From: CAZWVI01 sp964637165
GTDB taxonomy: Bacteria > Planctomycetota > UBA1135
Assembly: GCA_964637165.1 (NCBI GenBank)
Contig: CAZWVI010000018.1
Coordinates: forward strand, 1-54,708
DNA: 54,708 nucleotides
Direction: 5' to 3'
The stretch's first letter is position 1. Every line of letters starts with the position of its first letter. A program made the position numbers and the translations under genes. Under the pieces are notes generated by a model that made no database searches, had not been told where the DNA came from, and saw only the letters and a program-made list of their open reading frames with translations. This document shows, in pieces, positions 9,755 to 18,439 of this stretch.

Positions 9755-10672
9755 ATGAATAATCAATCCGACAAACCGGTTTACGGAAACTCCTCCCAAC
9801 CACCCCAGCACAACGAGCGCCACACACCTTCAAAAGTGACCGCGCCGAGCATTCGCGCCCGCAAAGGGACAGCGCGCAAAATTCTCGCATTAACTGCCTA
9901 TGATTCGCCAACCGCGCGCTTGGTCGATGAAGCTGGATTCGATTTAATTTTGGTGGGCGACAGCATGGCCAATGTTGTTCTTGGGCACGCAACTACCCTC
10001 AAAATTTCTCTCGACCAAATCATTTCAGCATGTCGTGCCGTAAAACGTGCCGTTGACCGGCCTCTAGTTGTTGCCGACATGCCTTTTGGCACTTATCACG
10101 TTAGCGTTGAAAGCACTATCGTCAATGCCTTACGCTTGGTCCGTGAAGGTGGGGCTCAAGCGGTAAAACTTGAAGGTGGGGCCAAACGAGCACATTTAGT
10201 AAAAGCCCTTGTAGATGCCGACATTCCTGTTTTGGGACACATCGGCCTACTGCCCCAGTCATACAACTTGCGTGGTGGCTATCGCATTCAAGGCAAAACT
10301 GCCGAAGGTGCGCAGCAATTATTAAGCGACGCACATGCACTTGTTGAAGCCGGTGCCTTCGCTTTGGTTCTTGAAGGAGTACCGAGTGAAGTCGCTGAAA
10401 TGATTAGTGCCGAAATTGCAATTCCAACTATCGGCATTGGTGCTGGAGGTGGGTGCGACGGCCAAATTATGGTTTTCCACGATGTGGTGGGGCTTTCAGT
10501 TGGACCTTCACCAAAGTTTGTCCGGCAATACGCTGATGTGTCTTCAATTATTCGCGATGCATTAGCCGAATTGGCCAGTGACATTAACAGCGGTGACTTC
10601 CCGTCACAAAAAGAGTGCTACCAGTTTGACGGTGAGCTTCCCGAAGCGGCAAGCCCTAAAGAAATAAACTAG
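9755..10672 (+). CDS. panB: 3-methyl-2-oxobutanoate hydroxymethyltransferase
   Basis: First committed enzyme of pantothenate synthesis: adds a hydroxymethyl group from methylenetetrahydrofolate to alpha-ketoisovalerate, giving ketopantoate. Family blocks are complete: LTAYDSPTARLVDEAG, VGDSMANVVLGH (metal Asp), VVADMPFGTYH, KLEGG, HIGLLPQS, LVLEGVP (catalytic Glu) and IGIGAGGGCDGQIMV. From ATG 9755 the protein has 305 residues; PanB usually has 260-280, and the segment TAPSIRARKG near residue 28 is where most family members begin, so GTG 9836 is an alternative start. The divergent barrel gene starts 77 bp upstream. No panC or panD is present nearby. Confidence 0.95.
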   Translation: MNNQSDKPVYGNSSQPPQHNERHTPSKVTAPSIRARKGTARKILALTAYDSPTARLVDEAGFDLILVGDSMANVVLGHATTLKISLDQIISACRAVKRAVDRPLVVADMPFGTYHVSVESTIVNALRLVREGGAQAVKLEGGAKRAHLVKALVDADIPVLGHIGLLPQSYNLRGGYRIQGKTAEGAQQLLSDAHALVEAGAFALVLEGVPSEVAEMISAEIAIPTIGIGAGGGCDGQIMVFHDVVGLSVGPSPKFVRQYADVSSIIRDALAELASDINSGDFPSQKECYQFDGELPEAASPKEIN

Positions 10673-10677
10673 AACTC

Positions 10678-11796
10678 TTAGCCTTTGCCAAGGAAATTAA
10701 AAACTGGCAATCGGTCTTGGTCCAAAACTATTTCTTGGATGACCACCGGTTTTTTCGGGTTTCCGGTATTGGTTGAGGCAAAGTCAATTGTGCCACTAAC
10801 CCCCTTGGTGAAGTTCAGTTCGGACAAGTAGCTACGCACGGATTCCGGATCACCATTAGTTTTACTCACCGCCTCCACGGCAATCCGCAAGGAGTCGTAA
10901 CAAAGGGCCGCCGCTTGCCCAGGATCATGACCGAACTCGGCAAAAAACTTTTCTTGGAAATCGCCACCGCTGACCACCGATGAAAAATCGAAGTGATTAC
11001 TGATAATCATTCGAAGGTTCAGGCCTGCTGGAAAAATGTTTGAACGAAACTTGGCGGTGTCCCAGCCGTCAGAACCGAGCAAAGTGATGTCGCCCAGAGA
11101 CTCATAACTTAGTTCGACAAAATCGATTGCCGCATCATCGTAACCAGGCAAAAAGATTGCATCGGCACCAACAGATGATAAGTCCGACAAAACTTCTTCA
11201 GCCTGGGTCAACAAATCACGGTAATAAACACGCTTAACAATTTCTCCTCCGAGCTTACCGAAGCGGTCTTCGAAATCACGACTCAATCCAACCGCATAAG
11301 CTTCTTGTAAGTTGGTAACTGTCATCATTTTCTTCAATGACAATTCCTTCCACGCATATTCGGCCAAGGCATGGGCCTGCATGGTGTCGGTGAAACACGC
11401 CCTAAACACGTAATCATTATTTCGATTTAATTCTGGCAAGGTCGCCAAGGGGGTCAACATCGGCACGCCAAGTTTCTTGGCGGCTTCTGCAGCCGCCTGG
11501 GAGTTACTTGAATAGAGTGGTCCGACAATCATTGATGCGCCACCAGCATATAGTTCGTTTACACATTCAATACTCTGGTTTGGGTCGGATTTATTATCCA
11601 ACACCACAAAGCTAAGGTCCAAGCCATCAGTTCGCGCTTGATGTTGAACGAGACCAATAACGGTAAAGGCTTCTTGACCGTCTGTTTCGAAATCGCCGGT
11701 CAAAGGCAGGACCACACCGATTTGATAATCGGATTGAGACGCTCCGCAGGCAATTCCCAAATAGGCAACTATCACTAAAAGAAAGTTAATCTTCAT
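10678..11796 (-). CDS. Type 1 periplasmic-binding lipoprotein (LivJ/amino-acid ABC receptor fold)
   Basis: A 372-residue ligand-binding protein of the branched-chain amino-acid receptor group. YLGIACG is a lipobox, so it is lipid-anchored. IGVVLPLTGDFETDGQEAF starts the first lobe, MIVGPLYSSNSQAAAEAAKK is the usual ligand-pocket loop, and DAIFLPGYDDAAIDFVEL and LLGSDGWD form the second lobe. No permease or ATPase genes follow, so transport is not the obvious role. It overlaps the upstream Ser/Thr kinase gene by 11 bp, which suggests a sensory or regulatory pairing; the ligand is unknown. Confidence 0.82.
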   Translation of the reverse strand: MKINFLLVIVAYLGIACGASQSDYQIGVVLPLTGDFETDGQEAFTVIGLVQHQARTDGLDLSFVVLDNKSDPNQSIECVNELYAGGASMIVGPLYSSNSQAAAEAAKKLGVPMLTPLATLPELNRNNDYVFRACFTDTMQAHALAEYAWKELSLKKMMTVTNLQEAYAVGLSRDFEDRFGKLGGEIVKRVYYRDLLTQAEEVLSDLSSVGADAIFLPGYDDAAIDFVELSYESLGDITLLGSDGWDTAKFRSNIFPAGLNLRMIISNHFDFSSVVSGGDFQEKFFAEFGHDPGQAAALCYDSLRIAVEAVSKTNGDPESVRSYLSELNFTKGVSGTIDFASTNTGNPKKPVVIQEIVLDQDRLPVFNFLGKG

Positions 11797-13768
11797 TTTT
11801 CATCCTAGTTAAAAACCGTTCGGCAAGCATGCGCGTTTCAGCGTCCTTGGCGATTTTGGAAATTCGTTCGAGCTCTTGCGTAACACGGGGATCACTCTGA
11901 GAAAAAAGCCCCCGCACTGCTTCACGACAAACGCTAGGGTCATCATGTTGAGTAAGACTGAGCAAGGCTTCAAAGGCCGACTGGTGGTCAATTAAGCCGA
12001 TTGCCTCAACAAAGTCAGCTCTCAGGTGAAGCTGCGAGGAATCCTGTTCTTGAAGAAAGTATATCGCATCAAAAAGTGCCGCCACCGCTAAGTTGTCGCC
12101 ACTTCGCCCCAACGATACCGCGGCATTTTTTGCCACTAAGGAATCGCGGTCGGAAAGTAATTTAGCTAAAGTGCTTCGCGATTTGGCAAGTTTTCCCAAC
12201 TGAGGCGAGTCAGAATAAAGTGCTGCCAACATTTCAGATTCAACTCCGGAAATTAATTTAATTTTATATTCTGCAATCTTTGGCAAATACATCCGCGCCT
12301 GCGGTCTACTTTGCTGTAGGCCAATGCGTAACATCAAATCAAGTTGGCTAATTAAAGCGGTGGCTTTGGGATAGTTGTTGCGGGCCAAAGCTTCATCAAC
12401 CAATTCCAATCGCAGTAATATTTGAGATTCATCGTGCGTACTACCGTCAAGTAATTGCTCAACAGTATCCACTAGTGAGGCGCGGCCATCGCCTCCCCCC
12501 CCTTCAGTGACCACATTTTTAATATTCTTCAAATCTAAAGTTCGTCGCTCAGCTTCTGTTTGTAAATATTGCCAGATGGCCAAACTACCAATTAGCAAAG
12601 TGACTATCGCCAAGCTGGCAACAGTGGTCGAGCGGTTATGGCGCATAATGCGGGCGGCCTTGGTTAATGCTCCAGGTGGTGTAGAACTAATCGCCTCAAA
12701 GTTCAAAATGCGGCGCAGTTCACCCGCGAACTCCATCGCCGAAGCAAAACGACGGTCAGGATCTTTATCCATCGCCTTTAGGACCACCGTTTCAATGTCC
12801 TTAGGCAAACGCGGATTCAACTTACGCGGCGATTCCGGCTGTTTAGTCAAAATTGCCCGCAATGTTGCCTCAAGGGTTTCAAGCAAAAATGGTTGATGTA
12901 AAGTTAAAAACTCATACAGAGTTACACCAAGCGAATAAATGTCGGTGCGGTGGTCAACATTGATTCTTTTAGCCATGGCCTGTTCAGGGCTTATATAACC
13001 TGGCGAACCGATAAATTCACCGGTCCGAGTAATGGTCAGATTACTACTCGACTTAGCAATTCCAAAGTCTGTCAACACCAATTGCCCGCTCGAATCAAAA
13101 ACCAAATTGCCGGGCTTAACGTCGCGATGAATAACACCACGTTCATGTGAAGCAGCCAAGCCATCAGCGATGTTGGCAATCAATTCAATTGCACGATAGA
13201 CATAATTGTTAACCGAAAAGCGTAGTCCTGTTTGGTCGCTGGCTGGAGCGACTGCAACGGCTTCGCCAGCGGTTGATGATTGGACCGCAACATTACTGCC
13301 ATACAGATCAATAATCAAAGTGCGGCGACCATCATCCTTGGCAACTCGCAGTTCCTCAATCAACTCTGCCAAGTTTGGGCCAGGCAAATAACGCATGGCG
13401 AAATAGTTCAATCCCCGGCTGGCGCCAACCGCCCACACGGGGATAATATTATTATGTTTTATCTTTGCAACAGCTTCTGATTCTCGGTGGAAGCGGCGCA
13501 ATGTACGTACCGAACTTGAAAGAGCCGGGTACAGAACTTTAAGCGCAACTTGACGGTGCAAACTTAATTGCTCGGCCTCAAAAATAACGCCCATTCCGCC
13601 GCGGCCAATTTCACGAATAATTTTAAAGTCTCCGATAACCTCGCCAGGGGCTGGCTCACGGATACTATGAGGAGACTCGCCAGGCGGATTATTTTCTTCG
13701 TCGACTTTTGCTCGCTGAACGGCTTCAAGAAGAGCCTTCAGGTTCTTTTTTTTGTTCTCTTTGTCCAT
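11786..13768 (-). CDS. Membrane-anchored Ser/Thr protein kinase with HEAT-like repeats
   Basis: A 660-residue Hanks-type kinase. IGRGGMG (55-60 region) binds ATP, Lys77 in VALKVLY is the anchoring lysine, HRDVKPGN (from 214) is the catalytic loop, DFG is at 234-236, and GSPGYISPEQA is the activation segment, so it should be active. A 45-residue insertion (about 140-185) separates the lobes. One membrane segment lies at about 382-401, and the C-terminal half would be outside the cytoplasm; residues 560-650 contain HEAT/PBS-like helical repeats (KNAAVSLGRSGDNLAVAAL). ATG 13768 is chosen; a longer frame to 14008 would overlap the divergent dehydrogenase gene. The coupled binding-protein gene follows. 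Confidence 0.9.
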   Translation of the reverse strand: MDKENKKKNLKALLEAVQRAKVDEENNPPGESPHSIREPAPGEVIGDFKIIREIGRGGMGVIFEAEQLSLHRQVALKVLYPALSSSVRTLRRFHRESEAVAKIKHNNIIPVWAVGASRGLNYFAMRYLPGPNLAELIEELRVAKDDGRRTLIIDLYGSNVAVQSSTAGEAVAVAPASDQTGLRFSVNNYVYRAIELIANIADGLAASHERGVIHRDVKPGNLVFDSSGQLVLTDFGIAKSSSNLTITRTGEFIGSPGYISPEQAMAKRINVDHRTDIYSLGVTLYEFLTLHQPFLLETLEATLRAILTKQPESPRKLNPRLPKDIETVVLKAMDKDPDRRFASAMEFAGELRRILNFEAISSTPPGALTKAARIMRHNRSTTVASLAIVTLLIGSLAIWQYLQTEAERRTLDLKNIKNVVTEGGGGDGRASLVDTVEQLLDGSTHDESQILLRLELVDEALARNNYPKATALISQLDLMLRIGLQQSRPQARMYLPKIAEYKIKLISGVESEMLAALYSDSPQLGKLAKSRSTLAKLLSDRDSLVAKNAAVSLGRSGDNLAVAALFDAIYFLQEQDSSQLHLRADFVEAIGLIDHQSAFEALLSLTQHDDPSVCREAVRGLFSQSDPRVTQELERISKIAKDAETRMLAERFLTRMKNED

Positions 13769-13823
13769 TGAGTAATGCGCAAAAACCCAACCAGGAGGGA
13801 GGCGCACTTCAGGGGGGGGTACG

Positions 13824-13841
13824 TGTTTATCATAGTAAACA
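13824..13841. promoter_or_regulatory. Candidate operator dyad between divergent genes
   Basis: TGTTTA (13824-13829) and TAAACA (13836-13841) form a perfect 6-bp inverted pair around TCATAG. The minus-strand TATGAT (13829-13834) inside it could be the -10 of the kinase gene. The 97-bp interval also has to hold the promoter of the dehydrogenase gene at 13866. No regulator is identified. Confidence 0.35.
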
Positions 13842-13865
13842 GTCCCGCAAACGTATCCTCTTGGC

Positions 13866-15299
13866 ATGAAAAGTACTTGCAAGCTCAAGTCCAATTCGGC
13901 AAAGCCGCTACTACTGGCTGGCAAATGGCATCGCTGTGAACAAAGCATCGCGGTGCGAGGTCCAGAGGCTGGAGACTTCTTAGCAGATGTATCCCTTGCG
14001 GACACCAACCTGTGTAATCAGGCAATTTTGGCGGCGGATTTAGCGCGCGCCGAATGCCAAGCCGAGAGTGCTGAAATTCGTTCTCGCCGATTAACTGAAA
14101 TTGCTGATGCAATTAGCCTTCGAGCCGATGAATTTGCGGCAGTTATCCGCGATGAAGCAGGCAAACCTCAACAATATGCCGAAGGTGAAGTGCAGCGAGC
14201 GATTGTCACTTTTCGTCTTTGTGCCGCGGCGGCCCTTAGCCTAGACAATCATCACGTTGCAAGTTTCAGCAACAAGACGGCATTTTTGAAGCGCTTTCCG
14301 GTTGGTGTTTGTAGTTTTATTACGCCGTTTAATTTTCCACTCAACTTAGTCGCGCACAAAGTTGGGCCAGCCATAGCCGCAGGCTGTCCTTTCGTTTTGA
14401 AGCCCGCCGAAAAAACTCCGCTTTCAGCACTATTACTGGCTGAGGTCCTAATGGAAATTAACAGCAAATTAATTCCCCATTCATGGTCGGTCCTTCCCTG
14501 CCTACCCGAACAAAGCGGGCCACTTATTACCCACAAGTCGGTTCGTCACTTATCGTTCACCGGTTCTGCCGAAGTTGGCTGGAAGTTAAAAGCCCTAGCC
14601 GCCCACGCACGGGTGACTCTAGAGTTGGGTGGAAACGCGGCCGCAATTGTGGCTCCAGACTGGGAGTTAGATGACGCCGTCAGTTCTACTTTCACCGCCG
14701 CCTTCGCTTACTCGGGCCAAATTTGTATTTCCCTACAAAGATTATTTGTACCCGAAAATTGTTTTGATGATTTTTGCAATAGTTTAATCGAAAAGGTTGC
14801 GCAACTTCACTCTGGGAATCTCAGCGATCCGACGACCAACTTCGGACCGATGATTAATCAAGCGGCCGCACAACGCGCCGAAGATTGGATTAATGAAGCT
14901 CTCTCCGGCGGGGCGCAACTGCATTGTGGAGGGCAACGCAGTGGAAACTTCTTAAGTCCAACAATAATCAGTAATGTGCCAGAGAATTGCAATTTGTGGC
15001 AAGAAGAAGTGTTCGCACCAATTCTTATCATCAGTCCTTGGAGCGATTTCACGGCCACTATCGACTCAATAAATAAAAGCAAGTATGGGCTTCAATCGGC
15101 GATTTACACCCACGAGCAGGCTTTAATTGACCAAGCCTTTAATCAACTAGAAGTTGGACAATTAATAGTTGGTGGCCCCACCACTTTCCGCTGTGATGAC
15201 ATGCCATACGGCGGAGTTAAAGCCTCAGGCTGTGGCCGTGAAGGCGTAGGCTGGGCAATCGAATCGATGCAAGAACTGAAAACTTTAATAAAAGCTTAG
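13866..15299 (+). CDS. NAD(P)-dependent aldehyde dehydrogenase
   Basis: A 477-residue member of the aldehyde dehydrogenase superfamily, oxidising an unidentified aldehyde to an acid. LELGGN carries the general-base Glu, SGQICISLQR holds the catalytic Cys, FTGSAEVGWKL is the cofactor Gly loop, and FITPFNFPLNL and LKPAEKTPLS are standard blocks. The SGQICISLQR context and PYGGVKASGCGREG ending resemble the phosphonoacetaldehyde/succinate-semialdehyde/non-phosphorylating GAPDH branch more than classical betaine-aldehyde enzymes, but the substrate is not determined. Its stop overlaps the convergent symporter gene by 4 bp. Confidence 0.9.
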   Translation: MKSTCKLKSNSAKPLLLAGKWHRCEQSIAVRGPEAGDFLADVSLADTNLCNQAILAADLARAECQAESAEIRSRRLTEIADAISLRADEFAAVIRDEAGKPQQYAEGEVQRAIVTFRLCAAAALSLDNHHVASFSNKTAFLKRFPVGVCSFITPFNFPLNLVAHKVGPAIAAGCPFVLKPAEKTPLSALLLAEVLMEINSKLIPHSWSVLPCLPEQSGPLITHKSVRHLSFTGSAEVGWKLKALAAHARVTLELGGNAAAIVAPDWELDDAVSSTFTAAFAYSGQICISLQRLFVPENCFDDFCNSLIEKVAQLHSGNLSDPTTNFGPMINQAAAQRAEDWINEALSGGAQLHCGGQRSGNFLSPTIISNVPENCNLWQEEVFAPILIISPWSDFTATIDSINKSKYGLQSAIYTHEQALIDQAFNQLEVGQLIVGGPTTFRCDDMPYGGVKASGCGREGVGWAIESMQELKTLIKA

Positions 15300-17419
15300 A
15301 AGTCCTTTTCGATAGTTATCAATTTGCCGTCAACAAAGTGTCCGGCCTCGGCCACGTCTTTGGCAAGCAACACCACTTCACCTAAGTCGTGCACTCCCTT
15401 GAGGCGTGCGTGCGCGGAGCGCAGACCACCCAACCACTTGCGACTATCGCACAGATAAACCATATCACCTTCATCGCCGGCTAAGCCGCGCAAGGATTCG
15501 GCATCAACTACCACAATTCCTTCCGCTAGATTTGGGTCAACTTTCCAGCGTAACGGAAGGGTAAAACCAGGGCGGTCGTTCGGCTCGCTGCCTTTAAACA
15601 TCCAGCGCGCAACTTCAACAGACCACAGGGTAAGCCCTTTGATTTTTTCCTCGGGCTCAGGTTTGGTGAAAATAGTCACCACAATTCCAATCCCGAAACA
15701 CGCTATCAAATTCCAAACTGCGCCCATGTATTTCCATGGGTGTTCGGGGTCCATGTCGACACCGTGCGCAAATGGCTTCACAAAGATTTCGGGGTTGGCT
15801 TGGCCGACCACGATTAACAACATCCCGCCCACGAAGGTGGCGATGGCTGCTTTGGTGGTGAAGCGTTTCCAGAATGCTCCCAGGAACACCGCCGCGACCA
15901 AGGGTGGCGTTACCGTCCCGTGGAACTTGGCGTGGGCCTCGTAAAGAGTGTCAAATCCGCGGAAAGGATAGGTTGCCAAAACACCAATGATGGTGGCCGC
16001 GGCCGAAAAAATCATCGCCATTTTCAAGTAGTGGCGGTCATCTTTACCCTTAACCAAGGGACGGTAAATATCGTTAATCGTAATCGCCGCCACTGCGTTA
16101 ATCAGGGTGTCGACGGTGGACATCAATGCCGCGACTACAGCCGCGATTAAAAACGAGAACACCGCTGGGGATGACACAATCGCAGTTACGCGCGTGAAAA
16201 TTTCATCGGGTGCGGTGTCGGGTGGAAGAATGTCTGGGCGTGCGCCTGAAATTGCCCGACCGACCCAACCGGCATTACACACCACAATTGTTGAAATTGG
16301 CAACAAAAACAAGGTGTTGAAAGCGGCGGCCTTGCGCCCCTCCTCTACTGAGCGACAGGCCATGAAGCGCATCAATAGACCCTGGTTCAAGAACAGGAAG
16401 CCGATTGAACCAGCAACACCGTCTTGCCAAAAGATGCCGACCGTGTGAAAGTCTTGCGGTTGATTAAGGTGCGCCAAAGGCAATTTAAAATCTTGCGGCA
16501 AGGCATTCCAGAAAACATCAAAACCGCCTAACCAGTTTAGGCCGAGCAAGAAAAGTAGAGAACCACCAAATAGCAAGATGAAGCCTTGCAGCAGGTCAGT
16601 GAAAATTACCGCAGTTTGCCCACCGAAGGTGATGTAAATTCCCGAAACAATCGCAACTACCCAAATAATGCCGTCGAGTCCGACATTCCAGCCCATGTAA
16701 TCTTGTAAGACTGGCTGCAAAGTCTTGGCCATCGTCAAAAAACCGATGGCGATATAGCCGAGCATATAAACCAGTAATGCCATGGTCGCCAACTTGCGCA
16801 CACGTGAGTCAAAGCGGCGTTCAAAATACTCTGGGATCGACTTCACTCGCGTGAAGTAAATAATTGGCAGCCACCCAAACATGAACAATGGCATAAAAAA
16901 CCAATCGTTCAGGTAAGTCATTGAAGAAGAAAATCCGTGTTGAAATCCTTTCGCTGAATATTTGAGGAAGGAGTGAGAGCCAACTCCGGTTGCCACAATC
17001 GACATCGTAATCAACCACCACGAAAATCGCCGACCGCCAAAGAAAAAGTCGTTGGTGGTTTTATTGAAACGCGAAAACCATGCGCCAAATCCTAAGACTA
17101 CAACTATATAACCAAGAATAATGGCTAAGAACAATGGCGCCGACGGACTTGAACGACCATCTCGCGTGTCCAGTTCTGCTTGTGCTGATTCGCTAAAGCC
17201 CGCTTCGCTGGGCGACATCACGCTGGCACTAATTCCGCTTGCATGTAGGCCAGCAAACCAAATAAAGCCAAATGCTAAAACACCCAACCAAAAACGGTCA
17301 CGGCGCACATTGGTACGGCATGCTCGACTGCGCAACACTAAGAATAGTGCTGACAAAAAGAAGATTCCCCCTACTCCGTAGAGGTAAATGTAAGGTGCCC
17401 AAACGCGCATGAACTCCAT
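15296..17419 (-). CDS. Sodium/solute symporter (SSS family) with C-terminal soluble tail
   Basis: A 707-residue Na+-coupled importer. An extra N-terminal hydrophobic pair (about 12-60) and a linker precede the SSS core of about thirteen helices (residues about 95-600). Family segments seen are NDFFFGGRRFSWWLITMS, IPEYFERRF, GGQTAVIFTDLLQG and AALMSTVDTLINAVAAI. The last 100 residues (about 605-707, with GIVVVDAESLRGLAGDEGD) are soluble and not part of the usual core; their role is unknown. It lies 24 bp after the HAD phosphatase gene on the same strand. The substrate is not apparent. Confidence 0.87.
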   Translation of the reverse strand: MEFMRVWAPYIYLYGVGGIFFLSALFLVLRSRACRTNVRRDRFWLGVLAFGFIWFAGLHASGISASVMSPSEAGFSESAQAELDTRDGRSSPSAPLFLAIILGYIVVVLGFGAWFSRFNKTTNDFFFGGRRFSWWLITMSIVATGVGSHSFLKYSAKGFQHGFSSSMTYLNDWFFMPLFMFGWLPIIYFTRVKSIPEYFERRFDSRVRKLATMALLVYMLGYIAIGFLTMAKTLQPVLQDYMGWNVGLDGIIWVVAIVSGIYITFGGQTAVIFTDLLQGFILLFGGSLLFLLGLNWLGGFDVFWNALPQDFKLPLAHLNQPQDFHTVGIFWQDGVAGSIGFLFLNQGLLMRFMACRSVEEGRKAAAFNTLFLLPISTIVVCNAGWVGRAISGARPDILPPDTAPDEIFTRVTAIVSSPAVFSFLIAAVVAALMSTVDTLINAVAAITINDIYRPLVKGKDDRHYLKMAMIFSAAATIIGVLATYPFRGFDTLYEAHAKFHGTVTPPLVAAVFLGAFWKRFTTKAAIATFVGGMLLIVVGQANPEIFVKPFAHGVDMDPEHPWKYMGAVWNLIACFGIGIVVTIFTKPEPEEKIKGLTLWSVEVARWMFKGSEPNDRPGFTLPLRWKVDPNLAEGIVVVDAESLRGLAGDEGDMVYLCDSRKWLGGLRSAHARLKGVHDLGEVVLLAKDVAEAGHFVDGKLITIEKDF

Positions 17420-17443
17420 CGTGCCGAGAATGATAACTGAGCC

Positions 17444-18400
17444 CTAGGAAGTTGTCCCGACGACAGCTGTTTGAGCTGGTGCCTGATGCATCAGGCCGAG
17501 CAATAATCGCGGCAAGGATGTGAGGTGCGAAATGAGGTGGTCAACCTGATGATCGGCCTCGCCAATCGAGTTCACCACCCAGCCGGGAGTCTCCCGCCGC
17601 CAAACTAGGGCAACTTCCCGCGGCGCGCCCAGCGCTTGCTTGCTGCGCATGGCTAAAGGTAAGGCTAAATCGAGAGACAACACGTCGCCCACAACCAAGT
17701 CTGGTTGTTCCGCCTGAAGAATCTTTCGGTACTCCGGTCTATCCACCAGGACCTTGCGCCCATCGAAATCCAATTCTTCACCACTATCTCCAAGCCATTG
17801 CTTTCCAGCGCGGCCGAATACTCTAAGTGGCGTTTCGCCCAACTTAGTTTCACGAGCATTAGCTACTTCAAAGCCATGGTGTCCAAACCAAGTAATAATT
17901 TTTTCTGCGGGCGCGTTGGTTGCCCAAGTCACACTTATTTCATGATCCAACATCCATTGCAGGACTTGTTCTGAACCGTGGGTTAGGTCGTGATCAACTT
18001 CGCTACGAAAATTTGCGCAGGTGCTGTGAAAACAGTGGTCGAGCATTTGAATGACCGATTCGAAACGGTTAAGCAGCGCTTTTTTAACCATTTGTGATTC
18101 GAGTGAATCTCCATGGTCAATGTACTGGCCAATTGCCGCCGGCAAACAAAAATAATCTTCGTCAACATAAGACGACAAACGCAAATCATTTGGGTCGGCT
18201 TGCCAACCGTACTGCTCGGGGTGCTCCATTACTGCGGCCGCGTATTCTTCATAGCGCCGAGCAGAACGCTCAGGAGCTTCGCTCAAGGACTCGGCGAGTT
18301 CAGCGACAACCTTGGCCTGAACCGCGGCGTACTCGCGCGCCGGCTCGGTCCAAACGCCATCGAAATCACTTAGTAGGTGGAGGGAACTCATGGGGAGCAA
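17444..18400 (-). CDS. HAD-superfamily hydrolase
   Basis: Probable phosphatase of 318 residues. Motif I is DFDGVWT (residues about 12-18, nucleophile and acid Asp), motif II is WATNAP, and motif IV is GDVLSLDLALP; the motif III Lys or Arg is not certain. A large helical cap (about 20-160) would set substrate choice. No signal peptide, so cytoplasmic. ATG 18400 or ATG 18391 (MSSLHLL) could start it. Together with the downstream symporter it may form a two-gene transcript, so the phosphatase might act on the imported compound's phosphate ester; this is inference. Confidence 0.75.
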   Translation of the reverse strand: MLPMSSLHLLSDFDGVWTEPAREYAAVQAKVVAELAESLSEAPERSARRYEEYAAAVMEHPEQYGWQADPNDLRLSSYVDEDYFCLPAAIGQYIDHGDSLESQMVKKALLNRFESVIQMLDHCFHSTCANFRSEVDHDLTHGSEQVLQWMLDHEISVTWATNAPAEKIITWFGHHGFEVANARETKLGETPLRVFGRAGKQWLGDSGEELDFDGRKVLVDRPEYRKILQAEQPDLVVGDVLSLDLALPLAMRSKQALGAPREVALVWRRETPGWVVNSIGEADHQVDHLISHLTSLPRLLLGLMHQAPAQTAVVGTTS

Positions 18401-18439
18401 TATCCTAATTTGGCCTAACTTCTTGAACAGAAATTGTGC

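Noticed and set aside
13769..14008. Longer N-terminus for the Ser/Thr kinase
   Set aside because: It would overlap the divergent aldehyde dehydrogenase by 143 bp and adds no known domain.
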